Assembly (NCBI GenBank): GCA_022376515.1
Contig: WTXI01000006.1
Span: forward strand, 1,302,001-1,366,000
Source of the DNA: Lactifluus volemus
Taxonomy: Eukaryota > Basidiomycota > Agaricomycetes > Russulales > Russulaceae
Length of the DNA stretch: 64,000 nt
Reading direction: 5' to 3'
The notes beneath the pieces were generated by a model. That model was not told the DNA's origin. It saw only the letters and a program-made list of their open reading frames with translations, and did no database searches. Of the stretch, positions 1-12,324 are shown piece by piece. Each line of letters begins with the position of its first letter. Within the stretch, counting starts at the first letter, position 1. Position numbers and translations under genes: made by a program.

Positions 1-1708
1 AAATGGCCCAATTACGGATCACATGCAGCGCCCTGTTAGGTTTGTGTCACAATTTTATTCTTCAACCCGTGCCAAAACTTGTGCGTATTTCACTTACCTG
101 TGCTTTTACCCACACCTCAACATCTGCCAGACACGTACCATGATCTCGTCCGCCACCCTGAACCTTGAACCTCGCCGGCTATCATTGCTCATTCCGGGCC
201 TCTACGCCCTCGACATTGACCTGAACCCGTCCACTGCATCACTTTATCATAGATGAGATAAAGCGCCGCAGTAGTCGGATTCCGCTGAATATACAGTACT
301 CCTAGCCTCTAGCTCTATACGGGTTATTGTCGATGTCAACAGGCGGGTATTACGACTGTTCCAGCCCCTGAATGACGCTTTGAACCGGGTGTGTCGATAT
401 CTTGTCATGCTTCGTCCGCTCTTTCTGTTTGACAAACTGAAGCCATAAAACCACCTGCACTCCCGTCACGGTGTTCCACACCTTGCCGGATTACTTGCCC
501 TGGAACCTGACATTTCATCGATGGCGTGCGCCCAACTTCGCCACTCAAAATTCAGAAGCGACCGACTTGTCTTTATGGAATTCCTAAGCATACATTAGGT
601 ATACGAAAGTGCTGCAACTACTACCCATGTCACACTGTGTTATATAGCAAATGCAGCTGTGCCGAATTGATTCCCACTTACCGAGTCGCTTTTGTACTAA
701 AAGTTGAAACTTGTGCCTCACCGATGATAGGCTATGTGGCAGAAATATGGCAACGAAGTTGCACTTTGTAGGGAATTTCTCCCTGATTCGTTTGATTGAC
801 CTTCCCGCAATCCTGCTGATAAGATCTCGAGTGAGTACAAGGCCTGGGGATTCTTGACATACGTATTTGGGCTGGGACCTGCGCTGCTCTTTGATGTAGT
901 ACCAGGAAGCTTATATATAGACAGGTCAGGAGGTTACAGAAACGCCAACAGAGCTACGCTCAGCAGATTTGTGCGTTCCCTTGACTCAGCTGACCCCCCT
1001 TCTAGCTTCCCCAAGATAACTATTCCCGTGGGTCATCCTCCGCGCGCCCGGTCCCCGCAGAACACTACACTACTACCTCGAAACGGCTTCGTTTGTTCCA
1101 AGTTCTCCGGCCTCTAAGCTTGACCGGTTGAAGTGGCAATCCCGAAGCATCATCAGAAGGGGAGAAAAGAAATGGAATATATGACGCTTCGTGTGTCACG
1201 AGTGAGCTAGCTGTGCGTCAAGAACAGTAAATGTTTGATGCAATGAACTGAAGCGTACCTCGAGGACGGTCCGCACACATGATTGATAGGATTTTTTTTT
1301 TTAAATCCGCATTTCTATAGCGCAGAGTGCCTACAACTGACAAAAGACGCGCTCGACTACATGCAATCAGGTGACTGTATCTAATCTGGTAACTGGGGTG
1401 GTGTGATGGTCTTTTACGGGGTGAGGTGTGGGTTGGGTGGGATGATTGATAGGATCATGGCATACTACCCTCTTCTGGCTAACTTCCCACGGTGCTATCA
1501 CGATGTTTCACCCACGATTCTCGCCACTGGGTAGTAAGTGAATGGCCGACTTAAGTTGATTGAACCTTGGCCAGCCTCGAACTTCAGAGAACAACGCGTG
1601 CCTGTGTCCTGCAGTACTTATAAGTCCCTAACATGATCATCAAGCTGTCCTTCCCGTAAATCCTCAGCCACTCGCCCTCCGTCTCCCTTTAGAGGTCCTT
1701 TTTTCAGC
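1..1708. other. Gene-poor left edge
   Basis: No gene is recognised here. Open frames stay below 90 codons and none resembles a known family. A TATA-like stretch (acttataagt, about 1617-1626) followed by a pyrimidine-rich leader precedes the start codon at 1709 and may be the core promoter of that gene. Confidence 0.5.
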
Positions 1709-3000
1709 ATGGGCCCGGATGTGCTTGTTATCGCTACCCCCATCTCTCCAAGTCAAAGCTCAATCAATGTAGCTACCTACGTGCGTATCGTGGCGATGTC
1801 CATTGCCGGTTATGAGTATGTTGCGATTTGTGATTATTTGCATCTCCGTGCATGTCTAACCCGTATTCGGCCAGCTATCTCATTACCCTCCCATTTGAAT
1901 ATCAGTTATACAAGCTTACTCGGCGAGTCAGGTAAGAATCGTGATGCGTGTTTTCGAGACAAGCTACTGACTAGAACGCACCATTCGATAGCTCTGGACT
2001 GATACTGTTCATCCTTATTCGGTATGTCCTTAGATAGTTGTCGCCTTTGGACATCTTCTCACAGGCTCTAAGATACTTAAGCGTAGTCTTGGTAATCACC
2101 AGTAATGTGGGGTTTTTCTACCCCCATTTCACCCCACAGAGCTGTGCCAACTACTTATATGTCAATCCAGTATTAAGAGGTCAGTGTCACCACTCGCTGC
2201 CCGGCCATCTAGAGTTGAACGTCCCTCCAGAAACTCAGATGATGGTGTCACAGGCAATCCTGGGTATCTTGTAAGATTTGGCTATCCTGTGCACCTCCAC
2301 TGCGAGTCTGATAACGAATCACAAGGACGTACGGCATTTCTCTGCGTAATGTCTGGGTAGGCCGGACCATTTCGTTGGCATATCTTGCTACTATAGGGGT
2401 CTGTCGTGATCGTTCCTGATCTACAGATTCTCATGCTGATAAACGAGGACAGTTCCAATGGGCCTGTTACTTACTCTACCGGTATCGTGAGTTTGACAGC
2501 CTCCGCCATGGACATCATTGTCAATACTCACTGACACTGTATGATGCAGCCGAAATGATAAGCGTAAGTGAAATCGTTTAATTGTTTTGTAAAGGGAAAT
2601 ATTGATGGTTGCATGGTTAGACTTCTGCCAGTGGTCAGGGAAAGTAAGTTTACATTTAGTTCCCCCCATGTAGCCTTCAAGGCCTCACGAAATGTTTTAG
2701 TTGCCTCATCGAGAATTCTCATCCAAAATCTTTCATCTCTGCTGGGTCTATGTACTTGGTAGCTATGATGTATGATTGTCTGATACTGTTGATCGCAACA
2801 CACTATCTTCTCAAGATGAAGATTGCTGGGATGTCGACGTAAGCAACGTTCCTTAAACTCGAGCACACGACTGACTCTTTGCAGCACCTCAAAGCTTTGG
2901 AAGGTGTAGGTGGTCCTCTGAGTGGCAGTTCTCGGAAATCTTACCCGACCTCAGATTGATATATGATGGTCTGGCATATACATCAGGAAGATCACGTTTT

Positions 3001-3200
3001 TCTTGTCACGGCTTGTACAAGCTTGCACAAGCTTGTACAAGCTTGTACAAGCCGTGACAAGCCTGACAAGTTGACAAGTCACAAGCTTGACAAGCAACGT
3101 CCAATTTTTGACAAGTTCAGATAATTTTCATTTGAACCAGACTGACAAGACTGACAAGTTCACAAGCTGGCAAGCTGACAAGTTGGCAAGGTCAAAACCA
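3001..3200. repeat. Left subterminal repeat array of the 3.5-kb transposon
   Basis: Dense direct and inverted copies of a 9-10 bp word (cttgtacaag, gcacaagc, gacaagc, gacaagtt) run from about 3005 to 3195. The matching array at the right end spans about 6350-6450. They give the termini strong hairpin potential and probably mark transposase binding sites. Confidence 0.75.
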
Positions 3201-5669
3201 AAAAATTGTGGCACTGTTTATTAAATCATTTCTATACTAGGGGTACAAAAATGAAGCTAATCAGTGCATTCCAGCTCTCTCACCACCAATGATAATCCTG
3301 GAATATGTCAACACAGCCTCAGCCCACACCGCCGTCTCACACATGAATGGTGGGCAGCTTCTCCGCACTCACACCCGCACGCGTTCCCACTCCCCCCGTT
3401 CTGTCCACAACGAAATGGGCGCGAGCACCCCCCACATTCACATTTGCGTTCACCGTGCTCTCAGCAGCGCTAGGAGAGAGATTTCAATCATTCCATTCGC
3501 GATTCTTACCAAAGGCCATTGTCACGGCTTAGGCCTCCCCCACAGGACATGTATCATCCGTGATCCCGCTTGCATTCTCGCTCACCGATTCGCCGCGGTC
3601 CCTACTCTGTGCATCAATCGTGCCAGTTGATCCAAACAAAGCGCACATACCACATCTAGTGCGCCCCATTCACCCACGGCCATGGATGACAGCGTCGAAA
3701 TGAAGGGAGGCGGCGGCGATACAAGTTGGGGAGGTGGCAGCGACCCAGGCGGCGGGGCATTGGCCACATCACAACGTGGCGTCGAGAACTTGCTCACGCT
3801 GGAGAGTGACGCGTCGTGTGAGTTCAGGAGCCTCAACATCTGGCTCGAAGAAACCGTGCGTTTGGGCTTGCCTCCTGTCCCACATATTTAGTTTTTTTTG
3901 TCTCTGTCTTTTTTTTTTTGGCAACGCTCAGCATTTGACACGAACCGAATATCAAGTCGTTACATGGCATCCAAGCACACTCCCGGGATCTCGTAGGTAT
4001 GCAGCTAATGCATTTACGACCACCAACGAAGAGGTCGTCTGTTGACGTGGCGGTGTCGGGCGGGAACGCGTGTGTGGGGGAGTTGCCAGAGGCAGATGAA
4101 TGGTCAGTAAACAGCCAATGACAATAAAAACTAGATAGAATACCCACTGTAGAATAATACCACTCAGGTATGACAAGCTTAAAGAATTTCACTATCGCGG
4201 GGATATGAGGGTTGAAACTAGGCAGTCATGCGGACGAAATAAGTGAGGGAAAAAAAAATAATTTCAAGTCCGCTCCAAATTCAACCTGACTAATACAAAC
4301 CTAATAACAAAGGAAGAACTTGTTCGATTTTTTTTGTCCAAGTCGACACTCACTCGTCTCGTCTCATCTCAGACATATGCCCGGCTTTAAAATGTATCTT
4401 GACAACATTCTCATCTGCAAATGTGACCAGGTAGAGCCCAATGCTCCTTTCATTTCTGCTTCATTCCAATTCGCCACCCATCCAGGTATGCAAATGTACC
4501 GTTTGTCTCTTTTTTTTTCTCATACCCTCTCCTCCCTAGGTGGCAGCTCCCCTCCTCCCTCTGTCCTCACATGATTCTCAAAGGAGACTTGCGACTCTTG
4601 AGCATTGTGACTTGCTACATATCAATGGGCTTGTAGCAGGATGACCTCAGCCATCACAGACCCGCTTAAGTATCGTCCTAGGCTTGCACCCCAAGCACTC
4701 CCACGAAATGTCTTGCTATCCATGTAAATGTGTTCCTTTTATTCTTTTTGAGAGAGGATTCCGCCTTCGTGCCGTCATCGCGCAGCCGCCCAAGTGTCGC
4801 GCACCCGGATTGCACCTCGAACTCTTTCGCAATCTGTCCTGGAAGTCTCGCCACTGTTACCTCTTTCCTCTCCTCCTCTTTGCCAAGTCCCAATTCAAAC
4901 CTTGCTTGACATTAATGCTATCTTTATCTTGATTGAGTGAGTTTTTTTTTCTTTTATTTTGGCGTCAATTGAGGTCGCAAAGCTCCCGAATCTCGACACC
5001 CACAGAGTACCCGGTTCTGGCGCTTTCGTGAGTCCCCGTTTCATCACATCAACATCTGCTCTTCAGCTTAGAATTACCAGAATCAGACCGCAAAGAATAT
5101 TGCCCGCTACACTCAGGTCAATCGCTACACAATAGCTCGCTCGAAGCCCACGAGCGCGGAGATTCAGTCGGTCTCTTGTCTTCACCTTCGTCACAGCCAG
5201 GTCCGAGAGCCTCCCTTCTCGGCTCGCGGAACTGCAGTGCGGCTTCGCTCGCTAGGATCAGCGGCGCATTCAGATCTCACTCACTCTCGCGGCACAGTTC
5301 GATGCAATTCCCACGTCTCAGCGGCTAGCGTGTCGCTCGCGCCGAGCCGCATGCGGGCACAGAGCTTCACACACAGTATCGGTAGCGCATCGCGATCCAG
5401 CATCGAACTTTTACTAGGGCGCACGCCCAGTTCTCCCGGCGCGGTTCGGTTGTCTGGTGGGAATCGTCGGAGGCATCAGCGAGCGAGTGGGCGCTGAGTA
5501 ATTCTGAAAATCATACTTTTTTTTGGCGTGCTAGGGGTCGGTGTTGGTGGGTGGGTCGTTGAGACGAACTGGTGGTGCGAGCGCGCGTACGCCCGAGAGT
5601 GATGCGGGGCGGTCATCGGTATCATTCCTCTCCGTCCTGACGTTTACCAAAATAGTCTCAACGGTCTCC

Positions 5670-5912
5670 ACCTCCTTCCCCCCTCGGTCACTCCACAAAC
5701 GACGACAACCCCCTCGAACTCCTCAATGTCGTCCTCGTAGCGTCCGTCGATGGCAAGTTTCATGCCCTCAACTGTTTGACCGGTGCCAAACTCTGGTCCA
5801 TGCCCTCTTCGCCCCCGCCTTCCTTGGCCCCCCACGGCTCGGCGGCTGCGCAGTCCGTCCCGTCCATCCTCGAGCCTCTCGTTTCCACCAAGCACCTCGA
5901 TTTTAGTACCAG
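5670..5912 (+). pseudogene. IRE1-like kinase/RNase luminal-domain fragment captured in the transposon
   Basis: One frame reads LELLNVVLVASVDGKFHALN, then LTGAKLWSMPSS, then LEPLVSTKHLDF. This is the start of the beta-propeller luminal sensor domain of fungal IRE1, the ER stress kinase-endoribonuclease. The match is from memory of the family (VLVASVDGKFHALN followed by LWSM is characteristic). The fragment stops at a good intron donor (gtgggt, 5913), so it looks like genomic DNA picked up with its exon-intron border. No kinase or RNase part is present, so it cannot give a working IRE1. It lies wholly inside the 2981-6474 transposon, as expected for a gene-capturing (Pack-type) element. Confidence 0.65.
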
Positions 5913-6980
5913 GTGGGTCGGGCACTTGATGTGGGGGAATTCCGCACCCGCTTCCCCGGATAATTGGTTGTGTGCCATGTATTCTGAATGATGGGGTTCC
6001 GCCAAAAGGGAACACATCAAGTCATGAGGTATGAAGCGGCGGAGTCTTCTATCGTCCCATGTACTATCTAATGTTCCGTTTGATTTCATCGCTGCGCCTG
6101 CATTTCGTCCCGCAAGTAGTAGTTCTGCCCCTGCGTATGTCCCGCACCAGCCCACCAAATGGCGTGGTAGTGCCTGCACCATCTTCTTTCGTTCGTGGAG
6201 GCCAGTTGTGAGATGGCACAAGTACACTGTATACAGCTGCCATATGACCCCGACAGCGTGACTCACTTCTCATTGTAAAAACGTCTCGTTTGTCACTATA
6301 TTCGAGCGCGCATGTGCAACTAGTACAGTAGTTAAAATACATTTTTCGTAACTTGTCAACTTGTCAAGCTTGTTGAGCTTGTCGGGTCTTGTCAGCTTGT
6401 TGACAAGCAAGAAAAGCCCTAACAAGCCCTGACAAGCTCGAAAAGTTGGCAAGAAAATTGTGATCTTACTGATGTATTGTCGCGCTTACGGGCATGTTCT
6501 TATCTAAGCCAGCGATTCCTAGCTGACCACTTTCCTACAGCCCTGAATGCGGTGAACCTCATCTTGTACCGACGTTCCTCAAGCACCATCCAATCAGCTG
6601 GGTAATTATTTCTGTTTAATTTCAAAACCACAATGAGAGGCCGACCTTGCCGTTTGCAGTGCACCGCTTGGTTATGTAGCCATCTGGATCATGACTCAAC
6701 GCTTTCTCATTCATCCGCGCGGTACGTGCCCGGCTTGCGCTAGACTTGGTCAATTGATCCACTGGGGTACCGGTGATTAGAGGCTACAACGGATCATACC
6801 CATCTCATTGTAGCGACGCCACCAACACTACGTGTGAACCCGCCTGCCACGGCTTCCACAAAAAGGATAATGGTAGAGCATGGGGCTGATGAGGCTTCCA
6901 CACCGGAGTTAGGAAAAGGATTTATCAACACGCAGATTGACATCGAACAATCAGTAACCGTGGAAATTCACCCGTTGTAA

Positions 6981-8093
6981 GGCAGCATGACCTCTGTCCT
7001 TACAATCACACATTTCTGCCTCCTCCGTTCTACATCTTCCTCATATACTCTCGCCCGCCATCCTCAGTATCTCAAAAACGATCCGGGGCCACCATTGCGT
7101 CACCAAGCCATACTTCTCACGCCCTATGACACCGCCAAGTTGGCCACGACTGGGAACGCCTCAGGCCTAAGTCTATGCTGTGTGGGTCTCACGTCGTGTC
7201 TACAGTATTCCGTTTTGTACTTCTCCCCTTTTTGGAGACCTCCGTCATCTTATCGCTTGTTACTTTTTGTTACTTATATTTTCGTCCGCAGTACTCGTAC
7301 TCATGCCGTTTCTTAAAATATGTTTGCGTCTGTCCATAATATACCTCTGCTGTCCTCACTTTGGTCGTGTCCAGGTACAGTACGTTGCCAGGTGTATGTA
7401 AAGGCCCCAGGTTCGTGCAATGAGGGAGATGTAAAGCGTCACTGTATCCCCCCTTTCCTTGTTTGAAAGCCTTTCGATGATTTTGAATTTATATTGATGA
7501 TCTGTCATTCTCGTGGCGATGCTGCCCTTGTACTACTGGCTGTTTCACGTCTTGCGTTAGCTGTCAAACCCCGCCTACACCATTCTTCTATTTCCCTTTC
7601 ACCCCTCTCTTCCTTCCTTTGTCTTCCACCGAATTTATACATCCTCCTAGAAGCACAACTTGTCAACAGCGGGTCTTTAATCTACACTTCTCTGAGCTCT
7701 GTTTGAGGCCACAGAACTCGCAGACGCTGCCAAGTCGGCATGTTACACCGTCGCCTACATGCAATGTTTCGGGTCTCCCCATATTGGTAGGCATTACTAT
7801 TCACATCCTATCCAAGTCAGTCAAACAGTTGTGGAAACATGAATGAACGAGTAGCCAGAAAAAAAGTAATTGTTCACAGGGCCAAAGGCTTGATCCCCGC
7901 CAAACGCGGTCCGGTTATGAAAAGGAATGACGTGTACTGTACATTCAAAAGGAAGTTGAAATGTACTGTGGGGATCGGAAAAGCATCGCTGCTACTCCCT
8001 TCTTCTAAGGAAACCGTCTTCTGGCTTGTCCATAGTTGTTTCGCGCCTGCCACGTGCTCTCTACAGAATTCCCCTGAAGCACGTACAGCGGTC
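6981..8093. other. Spacer between the two convergent DUF6533-like copies
   Basis: Short open frames only, none with recognisable family features. The stretch lies between the 3' ends of two convergent paralogues and should hold both terminators. Confidence 0.45.
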
Positions 8094-9895
8094 TCAAGCA
8101 GAGGTCGGGGAAAGCGTAAAGTAGAAGGTGTCTCCACCGCTGACAGGGCTGGTGTCTATGCGTGCTGTTCGCTCGATGCACAGCACTCGTTGCTCGACAT
8201 CGCTCTGTGAGAAGGATGTAGCAGCCGGGATCACTCGTGGTGCACGCACGGGCAGTGCCACTACACTAGAAGTGCTTCGTTCTTCTCTAGCCGCTAATCA
8301 TTCCGCTCGATCAAAAGACTGGATCTAGGGGAAGTCGGGAACATACCACGCGGGCGAATGAGAAGGCGTTGACTCATGATTCCAATGGTAGCAAAACCAA
8401 ATGACGAACTACAAAGCCAGAGGTCGCGGTGGCAGGTCAGGGCGCTAGTGATGGTTTTGAAGAGCAAAAAAAAAAACCTACCCTGCCGTTTGGATAGCAT
8501 CTGGGACCTGCCGAAACAAGATGATGTTCATCACATTCACAGCTGTAGGAAAGAAATCAGCTAGAAATCACTGACATAGCAGAGGGACATGCCCGTAAGT
8601 GCGACAATATATGCCAAGCCGTCATATATCAATCTTCGAGTCTGGTAAGACAACTGCCACCGGCAATGCTACTCGGAGGGCCACTTACATTTTCACAAGT
8701 TTTGACATGCTGCAAAGAGTCAGGGCCGGCAGTACGTGGTTAAGTTAAAGGGATGTCTCACGTTGACATCCCTTGAATCTTCATCCTGAGAAGGTAGTAT
8801 GCCGCGATCGACAGGATGAGACAATCGTATAGCATAGCCGCAAAGTACATGGACCAAGTAGCGATGGGGGAATCTGGATGAGAATTTGAAACAAGGCAAC
8901 TAAAGGTTCCCGTGAGAAAGGTTAGATGGGGATGAAACCTCGGACTTACTCTCCGTCAGGCCGACCAGAAGGCTAACCATGCAACTTTAGATATCCCCCT
9001 TACTAATACAAGGTCGAAGAAAGTCGCACTTACGCTTGCCATCACCGCTGTTGTGGAGCCAGTCACCAGTGAGTTGGTAATACTTGCGACGGAAGCTTTG
9101 ACTCACGACGCCGGTATGCTAAAGTAGATACCCACTCGTACTGTCCTCCAAGTCAGTTGTCAGTCCGAGAATCTGTAGATTAGGAACGATCACAACGGAC
9201 CCCTATAACAACAAGATAAGCCATTATTACGGTCCGGCCTACCCAGACTTTGCGTAGCGAGATGCCATACGTCCTAGAGCTCATTGTTAGACATTGGGTA
9301 GTGGTATGATGATCACTGAGCTCACCGAATAGCTAGGATTGCCTGGGACACCATTAGTTGAATGACTGGGAATAAACTTAATCCTGAGTGACCGGGCAGT
9401 TTATGCTGACACCGACCTTTGAATACAGGGATGGTATAGAAGTAGTGGCCACAGGCTTTCGGTGTGAACTCGGGGTCCAAAAACCCCACATTGCTGAGCA
9501 CTAACACGACCACACTTGAATACCTACAGAATCTGTGAGTAGATGTGCAAGGGAAAATATCGAAGGGCATGCCGAATAAGAATGAACAGAGTCAGACTAG
9601 TAGGGCTAGTATTGAACGTGTTCCAGTCAACAAAAGTTTGTCGTACGCAAACCTGGCCATCACCCTTCTTACTTGTTTCTATGAGAAGACTTATACAACC
9701 GATATTCCAAAGGGAGGGTCAAGAGATAGCTGGCCGAATGTGAGTCACGATGAGAGCTAGCTCGATAAAATGAGCAACATACTCATAAGCTGCGATAGAC
9801 ATTGCGGCAACACGCAAGCAGGTAGCTGTTGTCATTGCGCTTTGAGATGGATAAATCCTGACGCCAGTGCCGGTAGCGAGCATGCTAGTATCCAT
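8094..9895 (-). CDS. DUF6533-like multi-pass membrane protein, right copy
   Basis: The start (ATG at 9895) follows a leader very similar to that of the left copy, and the first exon ends AAMSIAAYDY. Later exons give YLLTLPLEYRLYKSS, LTLFILIRYSSVVVLVLSNV, MVSQAILAIRTYGISLRKVW, MSQRLLIRPRG and a hydrophilic tail ending TLSPTSA. Hydrophobic helices with the YDYLLTL signature identify the DUF6533 family of basidiomycete membrane proteins, whose function is unknown. About eight short exons are needed. One intron appears to use a GC donor (near 9554), where the left copy has GT. The join after MAYLVVIG (about 9200) is uncertain. This copy is uninterrupted, unlike its paralogue, so it is the better candidate for a working gene. 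Confidence 0.55.
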
Positions 9896-10774
9896 GAGGA
9901 AAAGAACCTCTACTAGTCACGAAAGACGCAAGGAGAATATAAAGAGGGCGGGAATGACAACCTTTGCAGTCTGGTGATAATGACATCTAAGAATTCTGCG
10001 TGACACGCCCGAGCCGCTGGGTGCTGTATTCCAAGGAGTCCGAGTCAAGCGAAGGTTAGCGTGTGTCGGATAATCCACTTGATTGTTTCCTAAATATAGG
10101 CCCGCAAGTCACTCCCGGGATGACGTGGATGATGTACGTTGGCCCGGAAACCTTTTCCGGGTCTCACATTAGCAAAAATGCCTTGCCTACACAATTGCTA
10201 GCTGGCCCGGCCCAGCAGGTTCGATGATGGAACTGAAACCCTATCACATCGTACTGTATGATCCGCAGAGAGTACATTGTTCGGGGCAGAGGAAGTTACT
10301 TCTTTTTTTAAGAGAAAGATGCGGTTCCCCGGTGAGTTGGGTTGGAACAGGCGGCTGGGGGATGACGCGATCCTCGGGCAGAGGAAGTCACGGTGTTCTC
10401 AGAAGTTACGGTGTTTGTAGAAGTCACAGCGTTTGTAGAAGTCATAGTGTTTGTTGAAGTCATGGGTGCTCGTTGAAGCACTTCAGTTGTCTAGGTCCGG
10501 GCAATGGGCTCATCCAAGCTCTATTTGTAACTTAAGAAGCTATGAATCTTTAACGCCACTGGGACACATATATAGATGATTCAAAGACGCGTTCAACTCC
10601 ACGCCAGGACTCGGAGCCACCGCTAGTAAAGTGAACTGTTCTGTTCAAGACTATGTAGCACAGCAACTACGTTGTCCTTTGAGGTGCTACTAGTAGCCGT
10701 GCTCACTTCCAATTGACAATTCGTCTGCCGAAGCTCTCCTCGGACAGGGTGCGGGCCACCGAATGACTTGCTAG
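9896..10774. other. Spacer with a tandem repeat
   Basis: No gene is recognised between the start of the DUF6533-like gene and the Copia element. The only clear structure is the 18-bp repeat array at 10383-10476. Position 10770-10774 (gctag) is the left copy of the Copia target duplication. Confidence 0.5.
10383..10476. repeat. 18-bp tandem repeat, about five copies
   Basis: Imperfect tandem units of the form gaagtcacggtgtttgta repeat at 18-bp spacing. The length keeps one frame open (a repeating RSHSVC-like peptide), but no larger coding context supports translation. Confidence 0.8.
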
Positions 10775-11165
10775 TGTTGTGATTTCATCTTCTTGACCAG
10801 CCCTAAAGTGGCTGCGCACGGACCACTTCCGTTGATCATCGTAACTTCGTAGTTTATACTTTTCTGCGCTCTTGCTACTCTACTTGGGCCCTCTCTGCCT
10901 ATTTTCATGTTTTTCGGGTATCTTCTACTCCACGAGCATTTTCACATGTTACTCTCCGGACTAGTCGTACATAAACGGGCCTCGCGCACCCCCCTCACTT
11001 TTCCCTCAGCGTTTTCTTTCAACCCGCTGAGGTGAGCATTACATTATGCCTTATTATCTTCATTGTAGCATTTTTATCTAACCTTAGAACGTAGTTTATT
11101 TTACAACAGGTTAGAGATGAAGAATATAGCATTTTCTTTCAACCTGCTGAGTTTATTTTACAACA
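10775..11165 (+). repeat. Copia 5' long terminal repeat
   Basis: 391 bp, TGTTGT...ACAACA. It should hold the element promoter and the RNA start. Near its 3' end two words recur: ttttctttcaacc(c/t)gctgag and gtttattttacaacag. The primer-binding site should begin immediately after 11165 (gattctgagccctgag), but I could not match it to a specific tRNA. Confidence 0.93.
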
Positions 11166-12324
11166 GATTCTGAGCCCTGAGTCTCTACCTGAGCTTCTCG
11201 ACCACACTGTCGCCCATCACTCGAAGCATGAGCCAAGCCGCTGCACAACATGCCGCGGCACAACAACCCCCGGACGTCGACCAAAACGCAGACGACGACA
11301 ACGCTGTCGCCGGCCCTGCTGGCTCCGTCCACGGTTCTTTTCATGGCTCCGCTGCTGGCTCCACTCATGAACAATCCCCTCTGACTTCGGCTGCGAACAC
11401 ACCAGCTTGTTTGCAATCCCCTCCTGACGTGATCCATCCGCTGCATTACCCGGAACCGATCCCACGACTTCCACCAATGCATCCATTTGCAGGAATGCCG
11501 TTCGCATGTCAGCAGGCCGCGATTCCGCCAGCACCTCAGCAGGCTCCGATCCTACCAGCTCGTCCACCACCTGCGATAGCCGCCCCAACGGTCATCTCGC
11601 AATGGTACGACATCCCTCCACTCGAGCAAGACGGCAGCAACTTCTCAGTGTGGCGCTTTCATATGCGCGTCATCCTCAGGAGCTACAAACTCCTTACTGT
11701 GCTTAATGACCCACGTCCTAACGCTTTCCTTTACCCTGCCGAGTCCGCCACGTGGGATGAGAAGGACCAACAAGCCTTCTCCCTCATCGCATTATCGCTC
11801 ACTGGAGAGCCCGCACACCTCATTTTCCATGCCCAGACAGCGAAAGACTGTCTCGACTGTCTCTCAGCGCGTTTTGAAGGCCGAGGAGGACATAAAATCT
11901 CCCAACTTATGAACAGGCTTTTCAGCATGCCTCTCAATGACACCGAGCCCCTCGAGCCCCAGATCAACGCCATGATCGATGCATCTCATCGCCTCGCCGA
12001 AGCCGGATCCCCCTTCACCGACCAACAGATCACTCATGCCATCACCAACACCCTCCCTGCGTCTCACAGGATGCTCAAGATTGTTCTCAATAACCTAAGC
12101 CCTCTCGATCAAACGGCTGAGAACATCAAGCTATGCATCCTTATGGACGAGGATTCACGCATCCGTGAATCCAGAGACAGAGCGGCCGCCTTCTATGCTA
12201 AGGCCGCCAAAAAGGGCAAGGACAGCAAAAAGAAGTCGGAGAAGAAGGATTCCGATAAGGATAAGGGGAAAGGTGATTGGAACAAGTGCAAAGACCAACA
12301 AAAGAAACGTTGCACCCATTGCAA

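Larger units (their letters stand above)
2981..6474. mobile_element. Non-autonomous DNA transposon, CATCAG termini, 3,494 bp
   Basis: Both ends begin with CATCAG and are imperfect inverted repeats: 24 of the first 28 bases match (CATCAGxAAGATCACxxTTTTCTTG). The flanking dinucleotide TA is duplicated (2979-2980 and 6475-6476). Removing the element and one TA restores exactly the uninterrupted sequence of the paralogous gene on the other strand, so the boundaries are well supported. Just inside the ends are clusters of acaagcttg/gacaag repeats (about 3005-3195 and 6350-6450), typical subterminal repeats for a transposase to bind. No transposase is visible, so mobilisation would need a related element elsewhere. 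The superfamily is not certain. A 2-bp target duplication with subterminal repeats suggests an EnSpm/CACTA-like or other fungal DDE group. Confidence 0.85.
1709..6980 (+). pseudogene. DUF6533-like membrane protein gene, left copy, split by a transposon
   Basis: Early exons read roughly 1709-1815, 1875-1931, 1992-2031, 2073-2179, 2213-2270 and 2326 onward. They give a tyrosine-rich YDYLITLPFEYQLYK segment, then SSGLILFILIRYLS, then MVSQAILGI. This order matches fungal DUF6533 seven-helix proteins of unknown function. The downstream exons resume after the transposon at 2981-6474. A segment encoding MTQRFLIHPRG lies near 6690-6730, and a last exon of about 55 codons spans 6814-6980 and ends in TAA. 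The right-hand copy (8094-9895, opposite strand) has the same exon order without the insertion, so the break is clear. The reading frame near 2340-2430 is uncertain: both copies need either a 28-nt intron or a longer one of about 70 nt. A 3.5-kb insertion makes normal function unlikely unless it is spliced out. Confidence 0.6.

Noticed and set aside
5760..6266. 168-codon minus-strand frame in the 3.5-kb transposon
   Set aside because: It is antisense to the IRE1-like fragment and has no recognisable domain.
11166..11190. Copia primer-binding site
   Set aside because: The sequence after the 5' LTR does not match the initiator-tRNA end I know, so no tRNA was assigned.
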